Of a stretch of DNA of 64,000 bases, positions 25,586 to 34,864 are shown one piece after another. Within the stretch, counting starts at the first letter, position 1, and the number at the start of each line of letters is the position of its first letter. The notes beneath the pieces are model-generated. The model did not search any database. It was not told the DNA's origin and saw nothing but the letters and a program-made list of their open reading frames with translations. The position numbers were made by a program, and so were the translations under genes. Source of the DNA: Terrisporobacter mayombei (GTDB taxonomy: Bacteria > Bacillota > Clostridia > Peptostreptococcales > Peptostreptococcaceae); assembly GCF_020748465.1 (NCBI RefSeq), contig NZ_JAHZMP010000003.1:62001-126000 (forward strand), read 5' to 3'.

Positions 25586-26533
25586 ATGTCATTTTTACTT
25601 TTAATTATAGGTTTCTTTTTCCTTATAAAAGGGGCTAATTTATTCGTGGAAGGGGCATCATCTATAGCAAAAAAATTTAATGTTCCTGCCATGGTTATAG
25701 GTCTTACAATTGTTGCCATGGGAACAAGTGCACCAGAAGCAGCTGTAAGTATTACATCATCATTAGCTGGCCAAAATGATATGAGTGTAGCTAATGTTGT
25801 TGGATCAAACTTTTTCAACATACTTGTAGTTCTTGGTGTTTCAGCCATAATCACTAAACTACCTGTTCAAAAAGGTACAATAAAAAAAGATGCACCTTTT
25901 TTATTATTAGTTAGTTCTTTGCTATTAATATTTGGATTAAATTTAAATATTAGTAGAATAGAAGGATTAATACTACTAGCAGTATTTGCGTATTTCTTAA
26001 TTGATACAGTAAAATCTGCTAAAAAAGGTGGTCAAGAAACTACTAACGAGGCTGCAACAACTATGGATGTAGAAGTTGCTAGAGAATCATCTATGTCAAA
26101 AACTATTTTATTAAGTATAATTGGGGTTGTTGGTATAGTATTAGGTGGAGATATGGTTGTTAATTCTGCTACTGATATAGCAACATCTTTCGGTATGAGT
26201 GCTAACTTAGTTGGATTAACAATAGTTGCTATTGGTACATCTTTACCTGAATTTGTAACATCTGTTGTTGCAATAAAAAAAGGCGAAACAGAAATAGCAA
26301 TAGGAAACATTATAGGGTCTAACATCTTTAACATCTTATTTGTTTTGGGGTTGGCTACAACTATAAGCCCTATAACTATAAGTACATTTGCCTTAATAGA
26401 TATAATATTCATGGTTGCTATAACTGTTCTTTTATACTTTTTTATGAAAAAAGACAACTCACTTGTAAAATCACAAGGTATTATATTCCTTGTATTATAC
26501 GCGGCTTATATGGCTTATACTATTATGAGATAA
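25586..26533 (+). CDS. Calcium/sodium antiporter (YrbG family)
   Basis: The 315-residue membrane protein has two homologous halves. Each holds an alpha repeat: GTSAPEAAVSITSS with NVVGSNFFNI (about 50-80), and GTSLPEFVTSVVAI with NIIGSNIFNI (about 210-240). These carry the acidic residues that bind the cation in K+-dependent Na+/Ca2+ exchanger relatives. The start ATG at 25586 lies behind GGAGGAATTAAA; an earlier in-frame start at 25532 lacks an RBS. Single-gene unit. Confidence 0.92.
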   Translation: MSFLLLIIGFFFLIKGANLFVEGASSIAKKFNVPAMVIGLTIVAMGTSAPEAAVSITSSLAGQNDMSVANVVGSNFFNILVVLGVSAIITKLPVQKGTIKKDAPFLLLVSSLLLIFGLNLNISRIEGLILLAVFAYFLIDTVKSAKKGGQETTNEAATTMDVEVARESSMSKTILLSIIGVVGIVLGGDMVVNSATDIATSFGMSANLVGLTIVAIGTSLPEFVTSVVAIKKGETEIAIGNIIGSNIFNILFVLGLATTISPITISTFALIDIIFMVAITVLLYFFMKKDNSLVKSQGIIFLVLYAAYMAYTIMR

Positions 26534-26543
26534 ATAACTAATA

Positions 26544-26597
26544 AAAAGTAGCTGTCGCACAAACAATAAAAAATTGTTGTGCAACAGCTACTTTTTT
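26544..26597. terminator. Long bidirectional terminator
   Basis: Stem of more than 20 bp (AAAAGTAGCTGT... with ...ACAGCTACTTTT) and a short A-rich loop, between two convergent genes. Confidence 0.88.
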
Positions 26598-26598
26598 C

Positions 26599-27990
26599 TT
26601 ATATTTCCTTTATCATAGCTGATGATAGTACATCGTTTAAGCCTTCTGTCATAGTTGGATGTGCATAAATTCTGTCTCTTAAATATGTGTATTTTAATTT
26701 CATATCTATTGCTAATTGTAGTAAATGAATCATTTCACTAGATTCATCACATATAATAGTTGATCCTAAAATTTCTTCTGTATCTTTATCTATAACTATT
26801 TTAATAAAACCTTCTATTTTTCCTATTTGTTTTGCCCTAGGTATATTTTCTGTTGGCATTTTAGCAACTAAAACTTCATGTCCTTTTTCTTTTGCTTGTT
26901 TAATATTTAATCCCACTCTAGCAAAAGATGGATCTAGAAATAAAGCACTAGGTATATTTTCTCTATCACTAACTTTTCTAGTTTTATCTCCAAATAAATG
27001 ATTTACAACTATACGATAATCATCTAAAGAAATATAAGTAAATTGAGGTCCTCCATTTACATCTCCAAGTGCCCATATATGTTTTGTTGTAGTTAGTAAA
27101 GTATCATCTACTTTTATAAACCCTCTATCATTTAGCTGTACACCTGCTTTTTCAAGTTTAAGATTTTCTATATTTGCTTTTCTTCCAGTTGCCACTAAAA
27201 TTATATCACCTATTAATTCCTTTTCTTCATTCCCATCAGTGTACTGTATTTTAGCAGATTTATTTTCTTCTATTATCTCTTTAATTGAAACTTTATTTAG
27301 TATCTTAACTCCTCTTTTTTCAAGTATACTTACTATTTCAGCTACATCATCTTCATCTTCTTTAGGAAGAATAGTGTCATGAGTATTTATTATTGTAACT
27401 TCACTACCAAAAGAGCTATAAATACCTGCAAATTCTAGTCCTATAAATCCAGCTCCTATTATAATCATTTTTTTAGGCAATTGTTTTAAATTCATTAAGG
27501 TTTTGCTCGTATAAACTATGTTAGTATTTTCAATGCCTTTAATACTTGGTATAAAAGATTGTGAACCTGTATTTATAAATATTTTTTCACCTTCTAATAT
27601 TATTTTTTCACCATTTAAAGTATTTACTTCCACTGCATTTTCATTTACAAAAGAAGCCTCTCCCGTAAATATTGTTATGTTTTCATTTTTATCTAATTTA
27701 TTAAAATTAGCCATTCTTAGTTTTTTTGTTAAAGCATCTTTTTTTTCTATGGCTTGTTCATATTTTAATTTTATTTCACTAAAATCATTAAAGTTATGTC
27801 TTCTAATTTTACTAGCTTTATTTTCTAAAGATTTCGTAGGAATACATGCAACATTTATGCAAGTTCCTCCATACATTTTTTTAGATTTTTCTATTAAGGC
27901 AATTTTTAAACCTTTACTTCCTAAGTCTCCAGCTAAAGTTTTTCCGCCTTTTCCAAATCCTATTATTATAGCATCATACTTATTTATCAT
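26599..27990 (-). CDS. RclA-like flavoprotein disulfide reductase
   Basis: FAD/NAD(P)H disulfide reductase of 463 residues. The N-terminal FAD fold is IIGFGKGGKTLAG, with the redox-active pair in GGTCINVACIPTKS (CxxxxC, about 43-48). The NAD fold is IIGAGFIGLEFAGIYSSFG, the second FAD motif WALGDVNG, and the C-terminal dimer segment HPTMTEGL. The GGTCINxxCIPTK form and length resemble RclA/YkgC (hypochlorite-induced Cu(II) reductase) rather than lipoamide dehydrogenase. The HxlR regulator directly upstream fits a reactive-chlorine or disulfide-stress role, which is inferred. Confidence 0.85.
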   Translation of the reverse strand: MINKYDAIIIGFGKGGKTLAGDLGSKGLKIALIEKSKKMYGGTCINVACIPTKSLENKASKIRRHNFNDFSEIKLKYEQAIEKKDALTKKLRMANFNKLDKNENITIFTGEASFVNENAVEVNTLNGEKIILEGEKIFINTGSQSFIPSIKGIENTNIVYTSKTLMNLKQLPKKMIIIGAGFIGLEFAGIYSSFGSEVTIINTHDTILPKEDEDDVAEIVSILEKRGVKILNKVSIKEIIEENKSAKIQYTDGNEEKELIGDIILVATGRKANIENLKLEKAGVQLNDRGFIKVDDTLLTTTKHIWALGDVNGGPQFTYISLDDYRIVVNHLFGDKTRKVSDRENIPSALFLDPSFARVGLNIKQAKEKGHEVLVAKMPTENIPRAKQIGKIEGFIKIVIDKDTEEILGSTIICDESSEMIHLLQLAIDMKLKYTYLRDRIYAHPTMTEGLNDVLSSAMIKEI

Positions 27991-28077
27991 ATTAAGTCCC
28001 CCTGTTATCTCTTTTATTATTCTTAATTAAATAGTATCAAGATTATTAATATGACTCAATTAGGCACTTTTTTGTAA

Positions 28078-28419
28078 CTACTTACTCTCTTTGTCGCAAG
28101 ATAAATTACTATTACTCCAATAAATCATAGTCTCCATAATAGGAAGTAGTTTTAAGCCACTATCACTTAAGTAATAACTTGACTCCATAGTATTATTAAT
28201 AGTCTTTTTATCTTTTATAATTATTTTATTTTCAATTAGCAACTCAAGTTGCTGTGTTAGCATCTTTTTACTACATCCTTCTATTCTTCTTTGTAGCTCT
28301 CCAAATCTTATTTTTTCACTTTGTATTTCCCAAATTATAACCGCCACCCATTTTTTACCTAATATATTAGATAAGGCTTCTACAGGGCAGTCATAAATTA
28401 CTTCATCTATTTTAAACAT
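28078..28419 (-). CDS. HxlR family transcriptional regulator
   Basis: The 113 residues are a winged helix of the HxlR/DUF24 type: CPVEALSNILGKKWVAVIIW, FGELQRRIEGCSKKMLTQQL, SSYYLSDSG. The conserved N-terminal cysteine (Cys11) is the redox switch in relatives such as YodB and HypR. It precedes the RclA-like reductase by about 90 bases on the same strand, so it probably controls that gene in response to oxidants. Confidence 0.88.
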   Translation of the reverse strand: MFKIDEVIYDCPVEALSNILGKKWVAVIIWEIQSEKIRFGELQRRIEGCSKKMLTQQLELLIENKIIIKDKKTINNTMESSYYLSDSGLKLLPIMETMIYWSNSNLSCDKESK

Positions 28420-28463
28420 TTTTTATCCTCCAATACATATTTATTCACTTATTATACACTATA

Positions 28464-28512
28464 AAAAAATACCTACGAAATATATAATTATATAATTTCG
28501 TAGGTATTTTTT
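28464..28512. terminator. Terminator after gcvPB
   Basis: Stem AAATACCTACGAAAT with ATTTCGTAGGTATTT around an AT-rich loop; T run on the plus strand and matching A run for the minus strand. It lies 16 bases past the gcvPB stop and close to the hxlR promoter. Confidence 0.8.
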
Positions 28513-28527
28513 TAGGTATATTAATTT

Positions 28528-29976
28528 TTATCTGTTCTTCCAAGTTAAAATAGGTTTTTTGACTGCTCTTGCATCATCAACTCTACTAACAATAGTATTA
28601 TGAGGTGCTGAAGTTAATAGCTCTGGATTTTCTCTTCCTTCTTTTGCTATGGATTTCATAGCTTCTATAAATTTATCTAAAGTCTCCAAACTCTCTGTTT
28701 CTGTTGGTTCTATCATTATTGATTCTCTGATTATTAGTGGGAAGTAAAATGTTGGTGGATGATAACCATAGTCTAACATTCTTTTTGCAATATCCATTGT
28801 GTTATATTCTCCATGAGATCCTCTTAATACAAATTCATGTTTACAAATTTCATCTATTGGTAAATCATAATCTTCTTTTAAGTTTTCTTTTAGGTAATTT
28901 GCATTTAATACAGCTATTTCACTAGTTTTTTTAAGTCCATCCCTACCCATAGTCAAGATATATGCAAAAGACCTAACCATTACGGCAAAGTTTCCATAGA
29001 AATTTTTAATTTTTCCTATAGAGCCTTTTTTACCATAATTTAATACATATTTGTCATCAACTTTTTCTATTATTGGCACTGGTAAATAAGGAATTAAATC
29101 TTTTTTCACTCCCACTGGGCCACTTCCAGGTCCTCCTCCTCCATGGGGTGCTGCAAATGTTTTGTGTAGATTCAAGTGAACCACATCAAATCCCATGTCT
29201 CCTGCTCTAGTTATTCCCATAATTGCATTTGTGTTTGCTCCATCATAATATAAAAGTCCCCCAGCTTCATGAACTAAATTTGCTATTTCTTCTATATTTT
29301 TTTCAAATAATCCTAAAGTACTTGGATTAGTTAACATTAATGCTGCAACTTCATCATTTAATACTTCTTTTAACTTATTTATATCAACAGCTCCATTTTT
29401 AGTTGATTCAACTTCAATAATATCAAATCCGGCCATATTTGCACTAGCAGGATTTGTTCCATGGGCAGAGTCTGGTACTATAACCTTAGTTCTTTTTAAA
29501 TCCCCTCTACTTTCATGGTATTTTCTTATCATCATAAGCCCTGTATATTCTCCATGTGCTCCTGCTGAAGGCTGTAAAGTTACTTCATCCATTCCTGTTA
29601 TTTCACCTAACATTTTTGATAAATTGTACATTAGTTCTAAGGAGCCTTGTGATGTTTCAATTGGTTGATAAGGATGCATATTAGTAAATTCACTAAGTGA
29701 TGCCATATCTTCATTTATTTTTGGATTATATTTCATAGTACAAGATCCTAGAGGGTAAAATCCTGTATCTACACCAAAATTCTTATTTGATAATAAGGTA
29801 TAATGTCTTACTACGTCTAATTCGCTTAACTGTGGTAATTCTAAATCAGTTTTCTTTATCATATTGTAATCTAACATTTCATCTAGTTTAATTTCATCCA
29901 CGTCTAGTTTTGGAAGAGAGTAAGCTTTTCTTCCTTCCTTAGAAATTTCAATTAACAAGCTATTATATTCTTTCAT
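28528..29976 (-). CDS. gcvPB: Glycine dehydrogenase (decarboxylating) subunit 2
   Basis: P-protein beta subunit of the glycine cleavage (or reversed, glycine synthase) system. The 482 residues include [38 protein letters not shown] and the PLP lysine in [18 protein letters not shown] (about 270). HDLG-type C-terminal motifs such as [12 protein letters not shown] complete the family profile. It follows the GcvT-GcvPA fusion by one base, in the same riboswitch-controlled operon. Confidence 0.95.
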   Translation of the reverse strand: MKEYNSLLIEISKEGRKAYSLPKLDVDEIKLDEMLDYNMIKKTDLELPQLSELDVVRHYTLLSNKNFGVDTGFYPLGSCTMKYNPKINEDMASLSEFTNMHPYQPIETSQGSLELMYNLSKMLGEITGMDEVTLQPSAGAHGEYTGLMMIRKYHESRGDLKRTKVIVPDSAHGTNPASANMAGFDIIEVESTKNGAVDINKLKEVLNDEVAALMLTNPSTLGLFEKNIEEIANLVHEAGGLLYYDGANTNAIMGITRAGDMGFDVVHLNLHKTFAAPHGGGGPGSGPVGVKKDLIPYLPVPIIEKVDDKYVLNYGKKGSIGKIKNFYGNFAVMVRSFAYILTMGRDGLKKTSEIAVLNANYLKENLKEDYDLPIDEICKHEFVLRGSHGEYNTMDIAKRMLDYGYHPPTFYFPLIIRESIMIEPTETESLETLDKFIEAMKSIAKEGRENPELLTSAPHNTIVSRVDDARAVKKPILTWKNR

Positions 29977-29977
29977 T

Positions 29978-32461
29978 TTACATTCCCTCCATAATTCTCA
30001 TTAATTTATCTATTTCATCTACACTTCTTTTTTCAGTTACACAAATCATAGTGCATCCTGATAATTCTGGATAATCTTTGCCTAAATCACATCCGCCAAG
30101 TATATTATTTTCTAACAATTTTTTATTTAGCTCATCTATTTCAATTGGTGATTTTACAACAAATTCATTGAAGAATTTTCCTTTAAATAGTAGTTGAAAT
30201 TTTTCACCTTCACTTATTTTCTTAGCTGCATAATGCGATTTTTGCATATTTTGCATTGCCACTTCTTCATAGCCTTTTTTACCCATAGTTGCCATATAAA
30301 TTGCTGAATTTAATGCACACAAACCTTGATTAGAGCATATATTTGAAGTTGCCTTTTCACGTCTAACATGTTGTTCTCTAGTTTGAAGAGTTAAACAGTA
30401 ACATCTATTTCCATCTCTATCTACTGTTTGGCCAACTACTCTACCAGGCATTTTTCTTATTAAACCTGATTTTATAGCTAAAAATCCCACATAAGGTCCA
30501 CCATAGTTTAATGTATTTCCTAAAGGTTGAGCATCTCCAACAGCCACATCTGCACCCACTTCTCCTGGAGATTTTAACACACTTAAAGTTATTGGATTTA
30601 CACTTAATACATACATGGCTTTTTTGTCATGAGCTATTTGACCAACTTCATCTACATCTTCTATGACACCAAAAAAGTTGGGGCTTTGAAGTAGTACACA
30701 AGCAGTATCCTCGTCTACTACTTCATTCAATCTATTTAAATCCGTCATACCTAACTCCCTATCATAATCAACTTCCACAACTTCACAATCATTAAATTGT
30801 ATATAAGTTTTTAATATTTTTCTTGTTTCTGGATGAACAGTTTTTCCTACTACTACTTTTTTACGTCTAGTTTTTGAAACTGCTAGTAGGCATCCTTCCA
30901 CTGCTGCTGTTGCACCATCATACATAGATGCATTTGCTATATCCATTTTTGTTATTTCTGATATCATTGATTGGAATTCAAATATACTTTGCAATGTTCC
31001 TTGACTTATTTCTGCTTGGTATGGTGTATATGCTGTGTAAAATTCACTTCTCGATGTAATATGTTTTATGATTGAAGGAACATAATGATCATAAGCCCCT
31101 GCTCCTAAAAAACAAGTTAATTGTTCTGTGCTAATATTTTTATCTGCTATGTTTTTTACTATTTGAATAACTTCTAATTCTGATTTTGATTCCTCTAATT
31201 CTAAATCTTTTTTTAATTTTAAACTGTCTGGGATATCTGAGAATAAATCGTCTATTGTATTTACTTTACATGCTTCAAGCATTTTTTCTTCATCTTCACG
31301 AGTTGCTGGTATATATGAATATTGCTTATATTCTTCCTTTACTATCTCTGTTTTTTTATATTGTTTTTTATAAAAAGGTCTTTTTACTATTACTGCACTT
31401 ACAAGTTTTTTTCTTACTCTTACTCCTATTTCACTTCCAATTTTGGCATAATTATTATCTATAATTGCCATTCCTATAAATTTATCTAAAGTAGGAGATT
31501 TAAGTCCAGTAGTAACAAATCCTATAACTTTATCATCTATTTCTATTTCATAGCCACTTCTTACCATACCTTTTCCTTGCATTTCAAAAGCAACTAATTT
31601 TTTTTGGGTTTCTTGTGATTTTAAGCCAATTAAAGCTTCTTTTCCTATGAAATTTTGTTTATTTAGTTTAACAAATACACCTAAACCACCTTCCATAGGA
31701 GATATCTCTTCACTTATTTCATGGCCATAAAGAGGTAAATTCACCTCTGCTCTTAAAGTATCTCTAGCTCCAAGGCCTGCTGGTGTTATATTTTGTTTTC
31801 CTACTTCCAAAATATCATTCCATATTTTCTCTACTACATTTTCATCACAGTATATTTCAAATCCGTCCTCACCAGTATAACCTGTTCTTGAAATTATACA
31901 TTTTTCTCCACAAATCTCTATATTATTTTTAAATTTGTAAAACTCTATATCACTTAAATTTATATTTACTAACTTAGATAGTATTTCTTCAGCTTTTGGA
32001 CCTTGTATTGCCAATTGAGAAACATGATTTGATATGTTATTTATATTTACATCAAATTTTTCACTTTGTCTTTTAATCCATTCATAGTCTTTATCTATAT
32101 TACCGGCATTGATTACTAGTAAATAATTTTCTTCTTTTATCATATAAACTAGTAAATCATCTACTGTCATTCCGTTTTCATAACACATTGGTGAGTATAT
32201 AATCTCTTCTGCTTTCAGATTTGTAATGTCATTTGTAATTAAATACTGTATAAAATTAAATGCTTCTTTTCCCTTAACTTCAACTTCTCCCATGTGAGAA
32301 ACATCAAACAATCCCGCACTTCTTCTTACATAGTCATGTTCTTTAGTTGCACTTATATACTCTAGTGGCATTTCCCATCCTGCAAATTCAAACATTTTTG
32401 CATTTAACTTTTCATGTGTAGAAAATAATTTAGTTCTTTTTAATTCCATGCATTCTATCAT
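29978..32461 (-). CDS. gcvTPA: Fused aminomethyltransferase / glycine dehydrogenase subunit 1 (GcvT-GcvPA)
   Basis: A natural fusion of 827 residues. Residues about 5-365 are GcvT ([58 protein letters not shown]). Residues about 381-827 are GcvPA ([54 protein letters not shown]). The linker is short and charged. Such a fusion is known from Clostridioides difficile and relatives. Start ATG 32461 follows GGGGGAG. The T and P activities are thus made in equal amounts; GcvH and the L protein are not in this window. Confidence 0.95.
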   Translation of the reverse strand: MIECMELKRTKLFSTHEKLNAKMFEFAGWEMPLEYISATKEHDYVRRSAGLFDVSHMGEVEVKGKEAFNFIQYLITNDITNLKAEEIIYSPMCYENGMTVDDLLVYMIKEENYLLVINAGNIDKDYEWIKRQSEKFDVNINNISNHVSQLAIQGPKAEEILSKLVNINLSDIEFYKFKNNIEICGEKCIISRTGYTGEDGFEIYCDENVVEKIWNDILEVGKQNITPAGLGARDTLRAEVNLPLYGHEISEEISPMEGGLGVFVKLNKQNFIGKEALIGLKSQETQKKLVAFEMQGKGMVRSGYEIEIDDKVIGFVTTGLKSPTLDKFIGMAIIDNNYAKIGSEIGVRVRKKLVSAVIVKRPFYKKQYKKTEIVKEEYKQYSYIPATREDEEKMLEACKVNTIDDLFSDIPDSLKLKKDLELEESKSELEVIQIVKNIADKNISTEQLTCFLGAGAYDHYVPSIIKHITSRSEFYTAYTPYQAEISQGTLQSIFEFQSMISEITKMDIANASMYDGATAAVEGCLLAVSKTRRKKVVVGKTVHPETRKILKTYIQFNDCEVVEVDYDRELGMTDLNRLNEVVDEDTACVLLQSPNFFGVIEDVDEVGQIAHDKKAMYVLSVNPITLSVLKSPGEVGADVAVGDAQPLGNTLNYGGPYVGFLAIKSGLIRKMPGRVVGQTVDRDGNRCYCLTLQTREQHVRREKATSNICSNQGLCALNSAIYMATMGKKGYEEVAMQNMQKSHYAAKKISEGEKFQLLFKGKFFNEFVVKSPIEIDELNKKLLENNILGGCDLGKDYPELSGCTMICVTEKRSVDEIDKLMRIMEGM

Positions 32462-32498
32462 TTTCTTACTCCCCCATCACATTATTTTATTTAAACAT

Positions 32499-32545
32499 AA
32501 AAAAGAGGATATGCGGACACTACAAGTAGTAGCCACATATCCTCT
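32499..32545 (-). terminator. Expression-platform terminator of the glycine riboswitch
   Basis: On the minus strand AGAGGATATGTGG (32533-32545) pairs with CCGCATATCCTCT (32504-32516), followed by TTTTTT, just before gcvTPA. Its 5' arm begins in the last stem of the second aptamer, so glycine binding should prevent it (ON switch). Confidence 0.88.
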
Positions 32546-32742
32546 GTTCATTTACCTGAAAGTTTTAGCGAGAAAATCTCATTTTCTTCGTCGGTGACTT
32601 TCACTCCCCAGAGCAAAGTCTTTCCAGAGTCCCATTAATTTACGATATTCTTGCCTGAAAGTTTCTCTTGAAAATTTAATGGCGATTTTCAGATTGCTTC
32701 TTCGGCCTTTTTACCTCGGTAAAAACGTCTCTCGTAAATATC
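32546..32742 (-). promoter_or_regulatory. Tandem glycine riboswitch
   Basis: Two aptamers read on the minus strand. The first has ACGAGAGACG (about 32742), GCCGAAGAAGCAATCTG and ACTTTCAGGCAAGAATA, ending in GGGACTCTGGAAAG. The second has AGTGAAAGTCACCGACGAAG and ACTTTCAGGTAAATGAACAG. This double pattern with a shared terminator is the known cooperative glycine sensor ahead of gcv operons. Confidence 0.93.
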
Positions 32743-32871
32743 ATTTGGATTTATTTAATTCTAAAATCATTGTATGTGAGTTCATAATATTTTTCAACCG
32801 TTTTTGTTCATTTTCTTATATATTTTTTCGACAATTCAAAATCATCAGATAATTAAATGTAATAAGTATAC

Positions 32872-32903
32872 AAAAGTGCTTATAAAAATTATAAGCACTT
32901 TTA
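32872..32903 (-). terminator. Terminator of folT
   Basis: Stem AAAAGTGCTTATA/TATAAGCACTTTT with a 5-base loop, T-rich on both exits. It separates folT from the gcv riboswitch; 32904-33040 holds nothing else recognisable. Confidence 0.85.
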
Positions 32904-33040
32904 TCGTACATTAAAGTTACTTAATAAAAATCAATAGACTTTCCCCAATATAGCCATTATAGTTTTGGTATGAATTGCTAAACAACCATTATTTTTAATC
33001 TAAATTCTCAGTGGTTGAATCTGCTACAGATGAGTATTTC

Positions 33041-33559
33041 TTATATAGCTTGTGAAAATTTAGGTAATTTCACTATAAATTTTTTCCAAACGACGCCTAT
33101 TGTTGTAACTTTTAATGGTATCATAATAGCTTCTTTAAGTAAACGTGTTGGTAATAATCCTATAAATCCTTTACCCATTAAAATAGATAACCAATAAGTA
33201 TCAAGACCTAAATTTAAAATTATATCTATAACTAAAACAGCGCCTATTATTCTTGTCCATGTAACTGGCTTATTATGTAAAAATACTCCATATACTACAC
33301 CTGCCAAGATTGCAGTAATTGTAAACCCTGGGAAAAAAGCTCCTGTTGGAAATAGTACAACTCCTATAATATCTGCTATACCATTTGCAACACCAGCCCA
33401 TATTGGCCCATACATAATAGCAATTATAGCCACTGGTAAAAAACCAAATCCTATTCTAACTATGGGTGTTTGTATAGAACAGAATCTAGTCAATATTATT
33501 TGTAATGCAACTAATAAACTTGTCTGAACTAGTCTTTGAACATTAAATTTTTTATTCAT
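33041..33559 (-). CDS. folT: Folate ECF transporter S component
   Basis: Membrane vitamin-binding subunit of an ECF importer: 172 residues, about five or six helices. It has the FolT-like N-terminus LVQTSLLVALQIILTRFCSI, then RIGFGFLPVAIIAIMYGP and DIIGVVLFPTGAFFPGFT. I choose ATG 33559 behind AGGAGG. The shared T and ATPase subunits are not in the window. I looked for a tetrahydrofolate riboswitch upstream and did not find its consensus. Lying next to the folate-dependent glycine cleavage genes makes functional sense. Confidence 0.85.
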   Translation of the reverse strand: MNKKFNVQRLVQTSLLVALQIILTRFCSIQTPIVRIGFGFLPVAIIAIMYGPIWAGVANGIADIIGVVLFPTGAFFPGFTITAILAGVVYGVFLHNKPVTWTRIIGAVLVIDIILNLGLDTYWLSILMGKGFIGLLPTRLLKEAIMIPLKVTTIGVVWKKFIVKLPKFSQAI

Positions 33560-33773
33560 AAATTTCCTCCTAAATTTGGCTAGCACATAAATAAGTGATC
33601 CATGTGTGGAGTTATCAAAAACGATAAATTCTTTATATATATTTTTATTATCCTTTATTGATTAGTCTATCTATGAAATTTAAATAACTTAATTAAATTG
33701 TAGCACAAAGGTTTTTAAAATAATTAGATTATTAACTTTTTCATAATAAATCTAATAAATACTTTTATATTAA

Positions 33774-33810
33774 TAAAAAAAGACACATAAAATAAATATT
33801 TACATGTCTT
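33774..33810 (-). terminator. Terminator after the zinc-ribbon gene
   Basis: Minus-strand AAGACA...TGTCTT hairpin (33780-33785 with 33805-33810, larger loop) followed by TTTTT. The 33587-33773 stretch holds only AT-rich sequence and the folT leader. Confidence 0.55.
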
Positions 33811-33833
33811 AATTATTCTTAAATTATATAATT

Positions 33834-34511
33834 CTAATAATAGTATGGAGAAGAAAACATGAATAAAAATGTTCCTAATGCACCTATCAATAATAAAAAT
33901 CCTATGGTAATTATGGATAATATTATTGGTATTACTATATTAACTCCACCTTTATCTAATATTAATCTTTGCTTTATATCATCATCCATATTTGTAAAAG
34001 AAATTAATTGTTTTTGTATATACTTTAAATAAGCTATATTTCCATATAGCCCTGAAATCACGGCTATAGCTATACTTGCAATTAAGGATAAAGATGGTAT
34101 TAATAATCCAATTACTACATCTGCTATAATAAGTCCAAAACCTATAGCATACATTTTTCTATATAAAAACCACCATGAATTAAAGAAAAATGCTGCCCAG
34201 TTCCAACTGGTCGATTTGTATAATTCTTGGATCTCCTTAAATTTAGGTATATAATATTCTTCTTTCTTTTGTATAAAATTAACCATGTCTCTATTGTCGA
34301 AGTCAGATCTACAATTTTCATCATAACTAGTATCTGCAAAACTTTTATATGTTTCGTTATTTTTTATAGCATCTTTAATATTTTCAGTCGTATTTTTTAT
34401 ACTATCCTCTATTGTTATTAATTTATTTCCACAATTTGTACAAAACTTAGTATCTTTTGAACTTTTCTTCCCACATTTTGAGCAATATATGAACTTATTT
34501 TCTTCAGCCAT
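33834..34511 (-). CDS. Zinc-ribbon and DUF2628 membrane protein
   Basis: The 225 residues start with a zinc ribbon of two CxxC pairs (YCSKCGKKSS and FCTNCGNKL, residues about 8-32). A hydrophilic linker and then a DUF2628 segment follow (SWNWAAFFFNSWWFLYRKMY, about 105-125). Three membrane helices reach nearly to the end. Such proteins are widespread in Firmicutes without assigned function. Single gene with its own terminator. Confidence 0.8.
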   Translation of the reverse strand: MAEENKFIYCSKCGKKSSKDTKFCTNCGNKLITIEDSIKNTTENIKDAIKNNETYKSFADTSYDENCRSDFDNRDMVNFIQKKEEYYIPKFKEIQELYKSTSWNWAAFFFNSWWFLYRKMYAIGFGLIIADVVIGLLIPSLSLIASIAIAVISGLYGNIAYLKYIQKQLISFTNMDDDIKQRLILDKGGVNIVIPIILSIITIGFLLLIGALGTFLFMFSSPYYY

Positions 34512-34634
34512 AATTTTCTCTCCATAAATATTTTTTAATAAGTATTTTTATTGTACTATTATTAGTATCTTATTACAATAAAGTATTATAAGCCAAAATA
34601 TTATATTAGTACTTTGTCTTTATTTTTTGTAAGT

Positions 34635-34665
34635 ATAAAAGTCAGGAGATTCCTCTCCTGACTTT
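34635..34665 (-). terminator. Terminator of the first giant surface-protein gene
   Basis: Stem AAGTCAGGAGA/TCTCCTGACTT (34639-34649 with 34654-34664) with a 4-base loop, then TTTTATACTT on the minus strand. It lies beyond the out-of-frame fibronectin remnant. Confidence 0.82.
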
Positions 34666-34696
34666 ATCTAATCATTCTCAATAAGTTTATATAGTT

Positions 34697-34864
34697 TTAA
34701 TTTATATATTTTATTACGTCACCATCTTTTATAGTGCTTACTTTGATATATTCACCATCCTTGCTAGTACTTCTATATATCTCGTATCCTTTTGCATATT
34801 TAGCATTTTTCCAAGATACTCTAACAAGTCCTGAGCTTGATGTGCTTAGTTTTACTTCTATTTT
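34697..34864 (-). pseudogene. Out-of-frame fibronectin III fragment after the first giant gene
   Basis: In the -1 frame relative to the giant gene, 55 codons read KIEVKLSTSSSGLVRVSWKN and GYEIYRSTSKDGEYIKVSTI, a clear fibronectin III front half. They end at a stop at 34697. The frame touches the stop region of the large gene (AGA AAA TAG; a one-base back-step gives AAA ATA GAA). The missing second half shows decay. The second giant gene has the equivalent fragment, complete. Confidence 0.8.

Noticed and set aside
26032-26457. 141-codon minus-strand open frame opposite the antiporter gene
   Set aside because: Antisense shadow of a repetitive membrane protein gene; no RBS and no recognisable motif.
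27518-28030. 170-codon plus-strand open frame antisense to the RclA-like gene
   Set aside because: Lies entirely opposite a well-supported gene, has a composition expected from its shadow and no ribosome binding site.
31186-31464. 92-codon leucine-rich plus-strand frame opposite gcvTPA
   Set aside because: Antisense to the linker of the fusion protein, no RBS; explained by AT-rich codon use.
33560-33640. Tetrahydrofolate riboswitch before folT
   Set aside because: The leader has a weak CACAT/ATGTG hairpin but lacks the conserved THF aptamer segments I know.
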